From contig NZ_JAKKFI010000045.1 of assembly GCF_022230955.1 (NCBI RefSeq), forward strand, positions 62,001 through 126,000: DNA of 64,000 nucleotides, read 5' to 3'. The DNA is from Micromonospora cabrerizensis. GTDB lineage: Bacteria; Actinomycetota; Actinomycetes; Mycobacteriales; Micromonosporaceae. A program made the position numbers and the translations under genes. The notes beneath the pieces are model-generated. The model had not been told where the DNA came from and did no database searches. It saw only the letters and a program-made list of their open reading frames with translations. Below are positions 35,260 to 44,212 of this stretch, in pieces; the stretch's first letter is position 1, and each line of letters starts with the position of its first letter.

Positions 35260-36110
35260 TGAAACTGGATGGGATCGAGCTGGTCCGTTGCCAGCTCTGC
35301 GGCCGCGCCGGCGGGCACTCGCCGACCCTCGGCGACCTGCTGTGGAGCTGCCCCGACTGCGGCTTCGTCTGGACCGCCGGCAGCGCCCCGGCGCCGGAGG
35401 AGCTGTACGACGAGGCGTACTACACGACGGACGGGTACCAGGACTACTTCACCTCCGCCGACCAACGCCGGTTCGAGGCGGGCCGGCGGCTGCGCTGGCT
35501 GCGGTCCACCGTCCGCCCCGGCGTCCTTCTCGAGGCCGGCTGCGCCGGTGGCTACTTCCTGGAGGCGGCCCACCGCGCCGGCATCAGCGCCAGCGGCATC
35601 GAGGTCAGCCACGCGGCGGCAGGTTTCGCCCGCGACCACCTGCACATGCCCGTACGCCAGGGCTACTTCGAGGACATCGCACCCACCCTCACCGCCGACG
35701 TCGTCTGCGCCTTCCACGTCCTCGAACACGTCGAAGACCCCCGCGCCTTCCTGCACGCCGCCCACGACGCCCTCACCCCCGGCGGCTGGCTCGCCCTCGA
35801 AGTACCCAACATCGCCTCCGCCGCCGCCCAGCGCCTCGGCACCGCGTGGCCCGCGATCGCCCCGGCGTACCACCGCTGGCACTTCACCCCGGACACGCTG
35901 AGCAAGATGCTGGTGGAGTCCGGGTTCCGCGTGATCGCCCACGACACGGTGTTCTCGCGGTTCTACTGGCGTCCCTGGGGGCGGCTGCGCAACGCGAGGG
36001 ATCTGCTGGTCGCCGACGTGGCGGCCAGCGGCTCGCCCCGCGTGACGCATCCGCAGCTCGGCGATCTGCTGCGGGTCTTCGCCCGGCGCGACGACCGGGC
36101 GGTGGCGTGA
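35259..36110 (+). CDS. Class I SAM methyltransferase with N-terminal zinc-knuckle (copy 2)
   Basis: A 283-residue tandem paralogue of the preceding gene: Cys knuckle CQLCG and CPDCG, motif I LLEAGCAGGYFLEAAHRAG, then the shared FHVLEHVEDPRAFLHAAHDA and EVPNIASAAAQRLGTAW. The two differ mainly in the N-terminal 90 and C-terminal 80 residues, so they probably act on different acceptors. Start and stop junctions are one-base overlaps (TGATG), as throughout this operon. Confidence 0.85.
   Translation: MKLDGIELVRCQLCGRAGGHSPTLGDLLWSCPDCGFVWTAGSAPAPEELYDEAYYTTDGYQDYFTSADQRRFEAGRRLRWLRSTVRPGVLLEAGCAGGYFLEAAHRAGISASGIEVSHAAAGFARDHLHMPVRQGYFEDIAPTLTADVVCAFHVLEHVEDPRAFLHAAHDALTPGGWLALEVPNIASAAAQRLGTAWPAIAPAYHRWHFTPDTLSKMLVESGFRVIAHDTVFSRFYWRPWGRLRNARDLLVADVAASGSPRVTHPQLGDLLRVFARRDDRAVA
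35665..35845 (+). repeat. Near-identical block in methyltransferase copy 2
   Basis: Partner of 34811-34991 at an offset of 854 bases. It covers the centre of the SAM domain. Confidence 0.85.
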
Positions 36111-37417
36111 TGAGTACACCCCACCTGTCGGTGCTGCTGGTCAGCTGGAACACCCGAGAGCAGACCCGGCAGTGCCTGGAGTCGCTGGCCGCGACCGCCG
36201 ACGCCGACCTGGACTACGAGGTGGTGGCGGTCGACAACGGCTCGTCCGACGGTTCGGCGGACCTGCTGGCCGGCCAACCCCGGGTGCGCCTGATCCGCAA
36301 CAACCACAACACCGGGTTCGCCGCCGCGGTGAACCAGGCGTACCGCCGGGCGACCGGGGAGCTGATCCTGCTGCTCAACAGCGACGTCCGGTTCCACCCG
36401 GGCGCGCTGTCCCGGATGATCGACTACCTGCGGGAGCGGCCGGACGTGGCGGGGGTCAGCCCGCTGTACCTCAACCCGGACGGCACGTTCCAGCAGCACT
36501 ACGTCCAACAGCCGAGTTTCGTCGCGACCATCGCGCTGGTCACCGCGCTGCGCCGACTGCCCGGGTTCCGGCAGGCGCTGCACCGCTTCCAGATGCGCGG
36601 TGAGGATTTCAGCCGTCCGCGGCAACTCGCCTCGGGCAGTTGCATGCTGCTGCGCCGTGGGGTGCTCGGGCAGCAGACCATCTTCGACGAGACCTTCCCC
36701 GTCTACTGGAACGACGCTGTCCTCGCCCGCCAGCTCGACCAGGCCGGGCACGAGCTGTGGATGCTCCCGGACGCGGTGGTGACGCACAGCCGGGGCGCCT
36801 CGTGCCGGCTGCTCGGGCCGACCATCCGCTTCCGACACCTCCTGGGCAGCCTGGTCGGCTATCTGCGGATGACCCAGCCTCGGCACCGGATGATGGCGTT
36901 CCGGGCCGCCCTGCTCGCCGACCACCTGGTCAAGCGGCTCTTCGGCCGACCCGTACAACTGGGCCTGACCGACCTGCTGGCCGCGCTGCGCGGCGACGTC
37001 GGCCCGCTGCCCGACGGCGACACCCGCGACTGGGTGGTGCTGTTCAGCCGCTCCCGCTGGTCCGTCGACGGCCATTCCTCGGTGCTGGGGCAGTTGGCGG
37101 GTGGGCAGCGGTTGCTCTTCGTCGATCCGCCGGCACGGCGTCCCCGCTGGCGGTGCGAGGTGACCCCGATCGGCTCGGCGGCCTGGCACGCGGCGCCACC
37201 GACCGCGCTGCCCCTGGGCGACTCGGTGCCCCTGATCAACTGGATCAACCGTCGGGTCGCCGCCAGTGCGCTGCGGGGCTGGCTCGACCGCCAGGCCGGC
37301 GCCCGCCTGCTGCGACTCGACGACGAGCGCGCCCGCCCGGTGCTCGGCCGGCTGGGCGAGGACGAGCTGCTGCCGACCGGAGCGCCCCGGCCGATGGAAC
37401 GGACGGGCCGTGGCTGA
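36110..37417 (+). CDS. GT2 glycosyltransferase fused to a half GT-B domain
   Basis: A 435-residue protein. Residues 1-300 form a GT-A family 2 transferase of the rhamnosyltransferase type: LSVLLVSWNTREQTRQCLES, VDNGSSDGSADLL, NTGFAAAVNQA and the DxD-like LLLNSDVRFHPG. Residues 306-415 (RDWVVLFSRSRWSVDGHSSV, RLLFVDPPARRPRWR, LGDSVPLINWINRR) resemble residues 24-140 of the next gene, the N-terminal half of a GT4 enzyme, but the donor-binding C-terminal half is missing. The extra piece may be a relic or a docking domain. Start overlaps the previous stop (TGATG). Confidence 0.88.
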   Translation: MSTPHLSVLLVSWNTREQTRQCLESLAATADADLDYEVVAVDNGSSDGSADLLAGQPRVRLIRNNHNTGFAAAVNQAYRRATGELILLLNSDVRFHPGALSRMIDYLRERPDVAGVSPLYLNPDGTFQQHYVQQPSFVATIALVTALRRLPGFRQALHRFQMRGEDFSRPRQLASGSCMLLRRGVLGQQTIFDETFPVYWNDAVLARQLDQAGHELWMLPDAVVTHSRGASCRLLGPTIRFRHLLGSLVGYLRMTQPRHRMMAFRAALLADHLVKRLFGRPVQLGLTDLLAALRGDVGPLPDGDTRDWVVLFSRSRWSVDGHSSVLGQLAGGQRLLFVDPPARRPRWRCEVTPIGSAAWHAAPPTALPLGDSVPLINWINRRVAASALRGWLDRQAGARLLRLDDERARPVLGRLGEDELLPTGAPRPMERTGRG

Positions 37418-38576
37418 GCACGCGACCCTGCCACCGGCGGCCCGACCGGCACCCACGGTCGTCACCCCCACCGACGACCGGGACTGGGTGGTCGTCTTCA
37501 GCGGCACCCCGTGGGCGAACGGCGCCCACCGGCAGCACGCGCTGGCCCGTCAGATGACTGTGGACCACCGGGTGCTCTTCGTCGACCCGGCCGGGCACCT
37601 CCCCCGGTGGCGCGTCCGCGTCCGGCAGGTCGCCGACGGCCTGTGGCAGTGCGCCGGGCCGGCGCTGCTTCCGCTCGGCCGCCACCTGCCGCTGGTCAAC
37701 CGGGCCAACCGCTGGTTCGCCGCGCGCCTGCTCCGCCGGTGGTTCCGGCAGCGCGCCGATTCGGTACGACTGCTGTGGCTGGACGAGGACCTGGCCGCGC
37801 CGGTCGCCGCCCGGCTGGACGCGGCCGCCGTGGTGTACGACGCCACCGACCTGGACTGGACGTTCACCCGACGCTGGAACCGTCGGCACCTCCGCCGCGC
37901 GCTGCGCTCGGCCGTGGGCGCCGCCGACCTCGTGCTCGCCTCGTCCAGCGCGCTGCCGGAACGGATGCCCGCCTTCGATCCGGCGCCGGTCGTGCTGCCC
38001 AACGGATGCGACCCGGAGCACTTCTCGCCGGACGGCCCGGTCGCGCCCTGGCTGACCGGGCTGCGCCGGCCCCTGATCGCTTACAGCGGAGCGGTCGACA
38101 CCCGTGCCTTCGACGCGGACCTGGTCGCCGAGGTCGCCCGGGCGCACCCGGAGTGGACCTTCCTGCTCATCGGCCCGTCGACCCGCGCCGGCCGCGCTCC
38201 GCTGACCCAGTTGTCCAATGTGGAGCTTGTCGACGCCGTCGGATTCGCGGACGTTCCGGCCATCCTGCGGGCCTGCGACGTCACGATCATCCCCTACCGG
38301 GTCGGCGGCCTGGTCGACTACGTGCACCCGAAGAAGTGCTACGAGTACCTCGCCCTCGGCAAGCCCGTCGTCGCGACGCCGCTGCCGGCGCTGCGGGCGT
38401 TGGCCGACACCATCGCCCTCGCCGGCGACGCGCCGAGCTTCGCCGCCGCCATCGGCGACGCGCTGGGTGCCGGTTCACCGGAGCAGGCGGCCCGACGCCG
38501 GGCGCTCGCCACCCGCAACAGCTGGTCGGCCCGGGGCGTACAGCTGCGCTCACTGCTGGCGGGGTTGCCCCGATGA
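37410..38576 (+). CDS. GT4-like glycosyltransferase
   Basis: A 388-residue GT-B enzyme. N-terminal Rossmann domain: RDWVVVFSGTPWANGAHRQH, HRVLFVDPAGHLPRWRVRV; linker VVLPNGCDPEHFSPD; C-terminal domain: PLIAYSGAVDTRAFDADLV, TFLLIGPSTRAGRAPL and the donor site YVHPKKCYEYLALGKPVVAT. The GTG at 37410 overlaps the previous stop by 8 bases. Retaining sugar transfer to the lipid-linked intermediate on the cytoplasmic face is likely; the sugar is unknown. Confidence 0.88.
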   Translation: MAEHATLPPAARPAPTVVTPTDDRDWVVVFSGTPWANGAHRQHALARQMTVDHRVLFVDPAGHLPRWRVRVRQVADGLWQCAGPALLPLGRHLPLVNRANRWFAARLLRRWFRQRADSVRLLWLDEDLAAPVAARLDAAAVVYDATDLDWTFTRRWNRRHLRRALRSAVGAADLVLASSSALPERMPAFDPAPVVLPNGCDPEHFSPDGPVAPWLTGLRRPLIAYSGAVDTRAFDADLVAEVARAHPEWTFLLIGPSTRAGRAPLTQLSNVELVDAVGFADVPAILRACDVTIIPYRVGGLVDYVHPKKCYEYLALGKPVVATPLPALRALADTIALAGDAPSFAAAIGDALGAGSPEQAARRRALATRNSWSARGVQLRSLLAGLPR

Positions 38577-39889
38577 GAGTGCCGATCGTCGCACCCACCG
38601 TGCTGCTCGGTGGCGCCGGGCTGGGCGGTCTGGTGACCGTGGTGACCCTGCTGCCCGGGCCGATCGGCCTGGCCGCCGCCGTCGCGGTGCTGAGCTGGGG
38701 CGTGTTCCTGCTCTGGCCCTGGGCCGTGCTGCCGGTCGGAATCGTCGGCGGCGCCGTGGTCGGCGCCCTGCTCAGCGGCGGGGACGTGCGCGGGTTCATC
38801 GCGGTGAAGGTGCTGCTGCTGGCCACCGGCGGTGCCGCGCTGGCCCTACGCCACTGGCTGCGGGTGGAGGCGCCACCGCGACGCACCGCCGCCGACCTGG
38901 GCATGCTGGGCCTGATCGGCCTGACCGTCGTGGCGGCGATCTACGGTCTGGCCGTCGGCAACCTCCCGACGGAGGTGCTGGTCGCCGCGTACCAGGTGGC
39001 CACGATCCCGGTGTACTTCTTCGTCGCGACCCACACCCTCACCACGCCCCGTCGCGTCCTGGCCGCCGGTGTCCTGTACGTGGTGCTGGCGGCCGCCTTC
39101 ACCGCCATCTCGGTCGCCGCGCCGGGGCGGCACGGCGGACTCATCACACTCATGGCGATCCCGGCGCTGATCTGGGTCGCCGGCCGGTTGAGGGGTTGGC
39201 GTCGCAACGGCGTCCTCCTGCTCGGCGGGTTCTTCGCCGTCGACGTGCTGCTCGCGTCGTACCGGGGAATCTGGCTCGCCGCCGCGCTGACCTTGCTGAT
39301 CATGCTGGTCCGCGGTGGCCGCACCGTCCGGACCGGCCTGGCCGCCACCGCCGTCGCGGCGGTCGCGGTGGCGTCGGTCCTCGCCCTGCAACCGGGGGTA
39401 CGCGAGAGAGCCGGCGAGATCACCAAGGGATTCCAGCAGTCGGCCGGCTACCGGGGTGTGGAGTCGTCGGTGGGCCTGAACGTCTTCGCCGACCAGCCGT
39501 TGGTCGGGGCCGGGCTCGGCCAGACCACGCCGGACATCTACCTGTCCGGCTTCACCTTCACCGACGTCGGGCCGGTCTACCACGCCTTCTACGTCACCGT
39601 GTTGGCCAACCTGGGGCTGGTCGGCCTTCTGCTGGTCCTCTGGCCGATCCTGCGCAGCATCCTCGTCGGACTGCGCGGTCGCGACGGGATCACGCTGCCG
39701 TTCGCGGCGCTGTCCTGCGGTTTCCTGGCCGCCGCCGTCTTCGCCGCGCCGACCGACGGGCACTGGGAGCTGGGCCTCCTGCCGGCGCTGACCCTCCTCA
39801 CGGCCCAGCAGGACGGTGAGCGGCTCCGGCGACTCGCCGGAGCCCCGCTCCTGCGCCGGCAACTGCACCGGACGGGAGTCACGGCATGA
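38573..39889 (+). CDS. O-antigen polymerase/ligase family membrane protein (Wzy/WaaL-like)
   Basis: A 438-residue protein with about 12 membrane helices. The Wzy_C-type region includes DVLLASYRGIWLAAALTLLI, and the periplasmic loop with FADQPLVGAGLGQTTPDIYL, then YHAFYVTVLANLGLVGLLLV (the usual H-N-x-x-x-x-x-x-x-G-x-x-G pattern with His). It would polymerise repeat units outside the membrane. Start overlaps the previous stop (ATGA). Confidence 0.85.
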   Translation: MRVPIVAPTVLLGGAGLGGLVTVVTLLPGPIGLAAAVAVLSWGVFLLWPWAVLPVGIVGGAVVGALLSGGDVRGFIAVKVLLLATGGAALALRHWLRVEAPPRRTAADLGMLGLIGLTVVAAIYGLAVGNLPTEVLVAAYQVATIPVYFFVATHTLTTPRRVLAAGVLYVVLAAAFTAISVAAPGRHGGLITLMAIPALIWVAGRLRGWRRNGVLLLGGFFAVDVLLASYRGIWLAAALTLLIMLVRGGRTVRTGLAATAVAAVAVASVLALQPGVRERAGEITKGFQQSAGYRGVESSVGLNVFADQPLVGAGLGQTTPDIYLSGFTFTDVGPVYHAFYVTVLANLGLVGLLLVLWPILRSILVGLRGRDGITLPFAALSCGFLAAAVFAAPTDGHWELGLLPALTLLTAQQDGERLRRLAGAPLLRRQLHRTGVTA

Positions 39890-40833
39890 GACAGCCCGCC
39901 GCCACCGCCGTCGTGGTCACCCACAACTCGGAGCGACAGATCGTCGCCGCCCTGACCGCGCTGCGGCAGGCCGAGCTGCCGGTGCGGTTGGTGGACAACG
40001 CCTCCACCGACGGCACGGTCGAGCTCGTCCGACGCCGCTTTCCGGAGGTGACGGTCCTCGCCAGCCCGACCAACACCGGGTTCGCCACTGCCGTGAACCG
40101 GGCCGCGGCCGGAGTCGACACCGATGTGGTGCTCCTGGTCAACCCGGACTGTGTGGTCACTCCCGGCACGGTGGCGGAGCTGGTCCGGGTCATCCGTGCC
40201 CGAGGATCGGTGGGCATCGTGGGACCACGGCTCATCGACGCGCACGGCCGGATCGCGATCAGCGCCCACCGGTTCGAATCCCTCGTCACGGTGCTGGCCA
40301 GCCGCTTCGGTGGGGCGCTGGTGCCGGTCGGGCTCCGGCGGCTGCTCAGCGGCCGGCAGCGCCGGGCCGCGTACGACGCCTGTGTGCGGGGTGCGCAGCC
40401 GGTGGCGGTGGACTGGCTCTCCGGTGCCTGCCTGGCGGTGCGGACCGACCTGTTCGTGGCGATCGGCGGGCTCGACGAGGGCTACTTCCTGTACTACGAG
40501 GACGAGGAGCTGTGCCTACAGGCCGCCCGCCGTGGCGCCGAGGTGCTGTACGTGCCCTCGGTGACCGCCGTGCACACCGGCGGCGCGAGCAGCTCCGACC
40601 CGGCCTGGATCTGGCCACACCTGTACCGCAGCATGCTGCGGTTCTTCGCCCGCCACCGAGCCGGCACCCTGCGCGCCGTACGCGGTGCCGTGCTCCTGCG
40701 CGCGCTGATCGGTATCGGTCTGGCCGGGGTGCGGTGGCCCGTACAACCCCGCGCCGGAAGGGCACGACTGCGGGCCTGGGCCCGCGTCGGCCGAATCGCG
40801 ATCACCCGACCTGAGACGAGAGGAGGAGCGTGA
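39886..40833 (+). CDS. GT2 glycosyltransferase (rhamnosyltransferase-type)
   Basis: A 315-residue GT-A family 2 enzyme: TAVVVTHNSERQIVAALTAL, LVDNASTDGTVELV, SPTNTGFATAVNRA, DVVLLVNPDCVVTPG (metal-binding region) and VDWLSGACLAVRTDLFVAIG followed by GLDEGYFLYYEDEELC. It resembles WbbL-type rhamnosyltransferases. The C-terminal 70 residues are strongly basic. Overlaps both neighbours by 1-4 bases. Confidence 0.88.
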   Translation: MRQPAATAVVVTHNSERQIVAALTALRQAELPVRLVDNASTDGTVELVRRRFPEVTVLASPTNTGFATAVNRAAAGVDTDVVLLVNPDCVVTPGTVAELVRVIRARGSVGIVGPRLIDAHGRIAISAHRFESLVTVLASRFGGALVPVGLRRLLSGRQRRAAYDACVRGAQPVAVDWLSGACLAVRTDLFVAIGGLDEGYFLYYEDEELCLQAARRGAEVLYVPSVTAVHTGGASSSDPAWIWPHLYRSMLRFFARHRAGTLRAVRGAVLLRALIGIGLAGVRWPVQPRAGRARLRAWARVGRIAITRPETRGGA

Positions 40834-42032
40834 TGCACGTCCTGACCACGGTCGTCGGCAAGCGCACCGAGCACTGGACGGACCTGTTCGACGTGCTGTG
40901 CGAACAGCCGGACGTCACCCTGACCGTGCTCGCCGCGGACGTGTCCCCGACGACGCGACGCGAGCTGGCCCGGCTGGCTCGCAGACACCACCGGCTGCGG
41001 TACCACGTCGTCCCGCACCTGCTCGGCGAGTCGCTGACCGGGCACATGGCGTCGGTGCTGTTCCGGCTGCCCGGCCAGCACGACGTGACCACCGCCCGTC
41101 CCGACATCCTGCACGTCATCGGTGAGGCGGCGTACCTCACCACCTGGCAGGCGCTGCGGCTGCGTCAGCGCTGCTGGGCCGGGGTCCCCACCACGTTGTA
41201 CGCCGCGCAGAACGTGGTCACGCGCTTTCCGGTGCCGTTTCCCCGGATCGAGCGGCAGTCCTACCTGTCCGTGAACCACGCCTTCCCGATCACTCCCGCC
41301 GCGCTTAACGTGCTGCGGGTCAAGGGCTACCGGGGCCCGGCGACGATCGTGCCGCTCGGCGTGGACACCCGGGTCTTCCGCCCACTGCCCACCGATTCGG
41401 CCACGCGCCCGTTCACGGTCGGGTTCGTCGGGCGGTTCGAACCGCACAAGGGCGTGGCCGACCTGCTGCGCGCCGCCGAGCTGGTCAACTGCGACGTGTC
41501 GCTGGTCGGGGACGGCAGCCTGAGCGGCGAGATCGAGCGGGCCGCCGCGCGGCGTCCCGGCCGGGTGCACCGGCACGGCTGGGCCGGGCACGCCGAGCTG
41601 CCCGCCCTGCTGAACCGGATGGACGCGCTGGCGATGCCGTCGGTCGAGGTGGTGCAACGCAACACCCTGCCGTGGATCGGCATTCCGCTGCGTGAGCAGT
41701 TCGGTCGGGTGCTGGTCGAGGCCATGGCCTGTGGCGTACCCGTCGTGGGCAGCGACGTCGGCGAGATCCCGTACGTGGTGGGCGACGCCGGTCTCGTCTT
41801 CCCCGCCGGCGACGTCCCCGCGCTGGCCGCCCGCCTCGCGCGACTGCGCGACGATCCCGCACTCGCCGGCAAGCTGGCGAACCGAGGGCTGCACCGAGCC
41901 GGCACGGAGTTCGGCTGGGACCGCATCGCCGAAACCCTCTGCACGACCTGGCGCGGACTGCGGTCCCCCACCCGCTCCCTTCGCACACCGCCCGCCGAGG
42001 CCGGGCAACCAACAAGAGAGGCGATCGCCTGA
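40833..42032 (+). CDS. GT4 glycosyltransferase
   Basis: A 399-residue GT-B enzyme. Acceptor domain residues 1-180 (PDILHVIGEAAYLTTWQALR, TTLYAAQNVVTRFP); donor domain with FTVGFVGRFEPHKGVADLLR, and the E-x7-E motif in EQFGRVLVEAMACGVPVVGS followed by DVGEIPYVVGDAGLVFPAGD. ATG at 40833 with GAGGAG upstream; the GTG one codon earlier is also possible. Stop overlaps the next start (TGATG). Confidence 0.9.
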   Translation: MHVLTTVVGKRTEHWTDLFDVLCEQPDVTLTVLAADVSPTTRRELARLARRHHRLRYHVVPHLLGESLTGHMASVLFRLPGQHDVTTARPDILHVIGEAAYLTTWQALRLRQRCWAGVPTTLYAAQNVVTRFPVPFPRIERQSYLSVNHAFPITPAALNVLRVKGYRGPATIVPLGVDTRVFRPLPTDSATRPFTVGFVGRFEPHKGVADLLRAAELVNCDVSLVGDGSLSGEIERAAARRPGRVHRHGWAGHAELPALLNRMDALAMPSVEVVQRNTLPWIGIPLREQFGRVLVEAMACGVPVVGSDVGEIPYVVGDAGLVFPAGDVPALAARLARLRDDPALAGKLANRGLHRAGTEFGWDRIAETLCTTWRGLRSPTRSLRTPPAEAGQPTREAIA

Positions 42033-44125
42033 TGAGCGCGTCGATAGATGTCAAGGGCCTGCTCGGTGTCTCCTGGCGCCGGGTGGGCGTACCGCTGATC
42101 GGCCTGTGCGCGGGCCTGGCCGCCGCCCAGGGAGTCACCCAGCTCCTCCCGGCACGCTACGAGGCCGAGGCGTCCGTGCTGGTCAGCGCCGAGCAGACCG
42201 AGGAGGACAAGCCGGCGGACCTAGCCCTCGCGCAGAACCTCACGCCGACCATCGCCCGGCTGGTCGGATCCCGGGAGGTCGCGATCGAGGCGGCACGCTC
42301 GCTGCAACTGCCCGAGCACGCGGTGCTCGGGCACGTCAGCGGAGAGTACGAACTCGGTCTCCAGATCATCACCGTGCACGCGAGCGCCGGCACCGGTACG
42401 CAGGCCGCCGCGATCGCGAACGCGGCCTCCCGTGCCGTCAGCCAGCAGTTGAGCCGATTGGACATGGGCGGCTCGACCAGCATCAACGCCCGGGTGCTCG
42501 ACACCGCCAGCCCGCCGGTCACGCCCGCCTTCCCGAAGCCGATGTTGAACGGCGTGCTCGGGGCCCTGGCCGGTCTGCTGGCGGGGTGGGGCGCGACCCT
42601 TCTCCGTGACCGGTTCGACAGCCGGCTGCGCGACGTCGGGCAGATCGAGGCGCGCCTGGGCCTGCCGGTCCTCGGAGTGCTGCCGAAGCTGCCGCGCCGG
42701 TTCGCCCGCCACCACGCGGCCGCGCTGTACCGCCGCACCGACGTCGCCGACGCCGTACGCGCCACGATCTCGACGCTCAGCGTGCTCACCGCCCCGCTGC
42801 CACGTCGGAGGCTGCTGGTGACCAGCGCCCACGACGACGACGGCAAGGCGTTGGTGACCGCGCTGCTCGGTCTCGGCATGGCCGACGAGCACTGCCGCGC
42901 CACACTGGTGGACGGGGCGGTCCGGGACCCGGTGCTGTCCGGTCACTTCCCGGAGGCGCCGCACACCTGGCAGCAGGTGCTGACGCAGAAGTGCCCGCCG
43001 GTGCGTCTGGTCGACTTCCCCACCCTGACCGTGCTGCCCGCCGAGCCCCGCGAGGGCTCCGACACGCAGGCCCTGCACGATCTGGGCGGGCTGCTCAACA
43101 CCCTGGGCGAGGACGAGGACTGCGTGCTCGTGCACGCTCCGCCGATCCTGGCGGGGCGGGAGATCTCGGCGTTCGCCCAGCACGCGGACGGCGTGCTGCT
43201 GGTCGTACGGGCTGGTCGGACCAACCTTGACGACAGCACCCGGGCGGCCCGACTCGTCCAGCGGCTCGGGCTTCCGCTGGCCGGTGTCGTGGTGATCGGC
43301 GCGGTGTCCCGGACGGACCACCGGCAGGGCGGCGAGCAGCCGGACCTGGTGCCGGACACGGTCCAGAACACCCTGGCGCTGCCGGCGGCAAGAGCGGGCG
43401 CCCAGGGCGCCGTCATCCGGGAACTGGTCAGCGCTCTCGTCGAGGACTCCTCCGGCAGCACGCCCGGGCGGCACCGCCGACAGACCCGGGACCCGGGCGA
43501 AGCGGCGGGCGCGACCGGACACGGCCGGACGGTCGAGGGCACCACTGTGGAGGGCACGACGGCACGGCACGCGCCGGTCAGGCACACAACGCCGGTGCAG
43601 AACGTGACGCCGTCGCAGAACGTGAAGCCGGTCGAGCGCGCAACGCCGGTTCAGAGCGCGACACCGGTCGAGCGCCCGACGCCGGCCGAGCGCACCCCGG
43701 CCGGCCCGACACCCGGTCCCGTCGACGCACCGGTCGAGTCGAGCCGGTTCGAGGATGCCATCACCCAGCCCAACCCGGTGGTGCGGGACGTCCCGGATCA
43801 CCCCGGGCCGGTGGCGACGCCGAGCGTCCAGCCTGATCCCACCGAGGCCCCTCCGGTCTGGGGCGGCCCCGCCGTGGTGGGCGTCCGCGGGCGACCGCTG
43901 GCCCAGCCCGAGGCGACCCGGAGGCCGCCGACGGCCGAGGCAGCGGCCGAGGCGACGGCGACGGAGCAGTCCCCGGACGCATCGATGTCCAACCTCGCGG
44001 AGCGCTGGCCGGTCTACGGGCAGGCGCTTCTCGCTGCCGCACGGTCGAGCACGGAACGACCCTCCTCCGGGTCCATCGTCCTGCGCCGGGCGGTGGCCGT
44101 CGGCGATGCCGAGCGCCGGAGCTGA
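42032..44125 (+). CDS. Wzz/chain-length-determinant protein with degenerate BY-kinase domain and repeat tail
   Basis: A 697-residue protein. A Wzz-type region with flanking helices (VGVPLIGLCAGLAAAQG near 18-35; LNGVLGALAGLLAGWGATLL near 172-191) is followed by a cytoplasmic tyrosine-kinase-like domain (240-450). Its nucleotide motifs are eroded: Walker A position reads TSAHDDDGKALVTA with no Ser/Thr after Lys, the A' site reads VDGAVRDP instead of DADxRxP, and Walker B reads VLVHAPPIL with His in place of Asp. There is no tyrosine cluster. Residues 519-554 are six 6-residue repeats of the TPVER type in a disordered Pro/Thr-rich tail. It is probably a chain-length or export scaffold without kinase activity. 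Confidence 0.85.
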   Translation: MSASIDVKGLLGVSWRRVGVPLIGLCAGLAAAQGVTQLLPARYEAEASVLVSAEQTEEDKPADLALAQNLTPTIARLVGSREVAIEAARSLQLPEHAVLGHVSGEYELGLQIITVHASAGTGTQAAAIANAASRAVSQQLSRLDMGGSTSINARVLDTASPPVTPAFPKPMLNGVLGALAGLLAGWGATLLRDRFDSRLRDVGQIEARLGLPVLGVLPKLPRRFARHHAAALYRRTDVADAVRATISTLSVLTAPLPRRRLLVTSAHDDDGKALVTALLGLGMADEHCRATLVDGAVRDPVLSGHFPEAPHTWQQVLTQKCPPVRLVDFPTLTVLPAEPREGSDTQALHDLGGLLNTLGEDEDCVLVHAPPILAGREISAFAQHADGVLLVVRAGRTNLDDSTRAARLVQRLGLPLAGVVVIGAVSRTDHRQGGEQPDLVPDTVQNTLALPAARAGAQGAVIRELVSALVEDSSGSTPGRHRRQTRDPGEAAGATGHGRTVEGTTVEGTTARHAPVRHTTPVQNVTPSQNVKPVERATPVQSATPVERPTPAERTPAGPTPGPVDAPVESSRFEDAITQPNPVVRDVPDHPGPVATPSVQPDPTEAPPVWGGPAVVGVRGRPLAQPEATRRPPTAEAAAEATATEQSPDASMSNLAERWPVYGQALLAAARSSTERPSSGSIVLRRAVAVGDAERRS
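43586..43693 (+). repeat. Six 18-base tandem repeats in coding sequence
   Basis: Six consecutive degenerate units encode TTPVQN, VTPSQN, VKPVER, ATPVQS, ATPVER and PTPAER in the tail of the Wzz-like protein. Confidence 0.75.
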
Positions 44126-44212
44126 CGACGGCTGGGACGACCGCCTCCGGCCCGCAGGGATCAGGCGGACCGCCCAGATGACTACCCGAGACACCGATAA
44201 GGAGATCTGCCG

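Noticed and set aside
40271..40281. GGTTCGAATCC resembles a tRNA T-loop
   Set aside because: It is codons of the GT2 gene; no anticodon stem, acceptor stem or D-arm is nearby.
43586..43693. Tandem 18-base repeats considered as a CRISPR-like or regulatory array
   Set aside because: There are no spacers, the period equals six codons, and the units encode a continuous Pro/Thr-rich tail.
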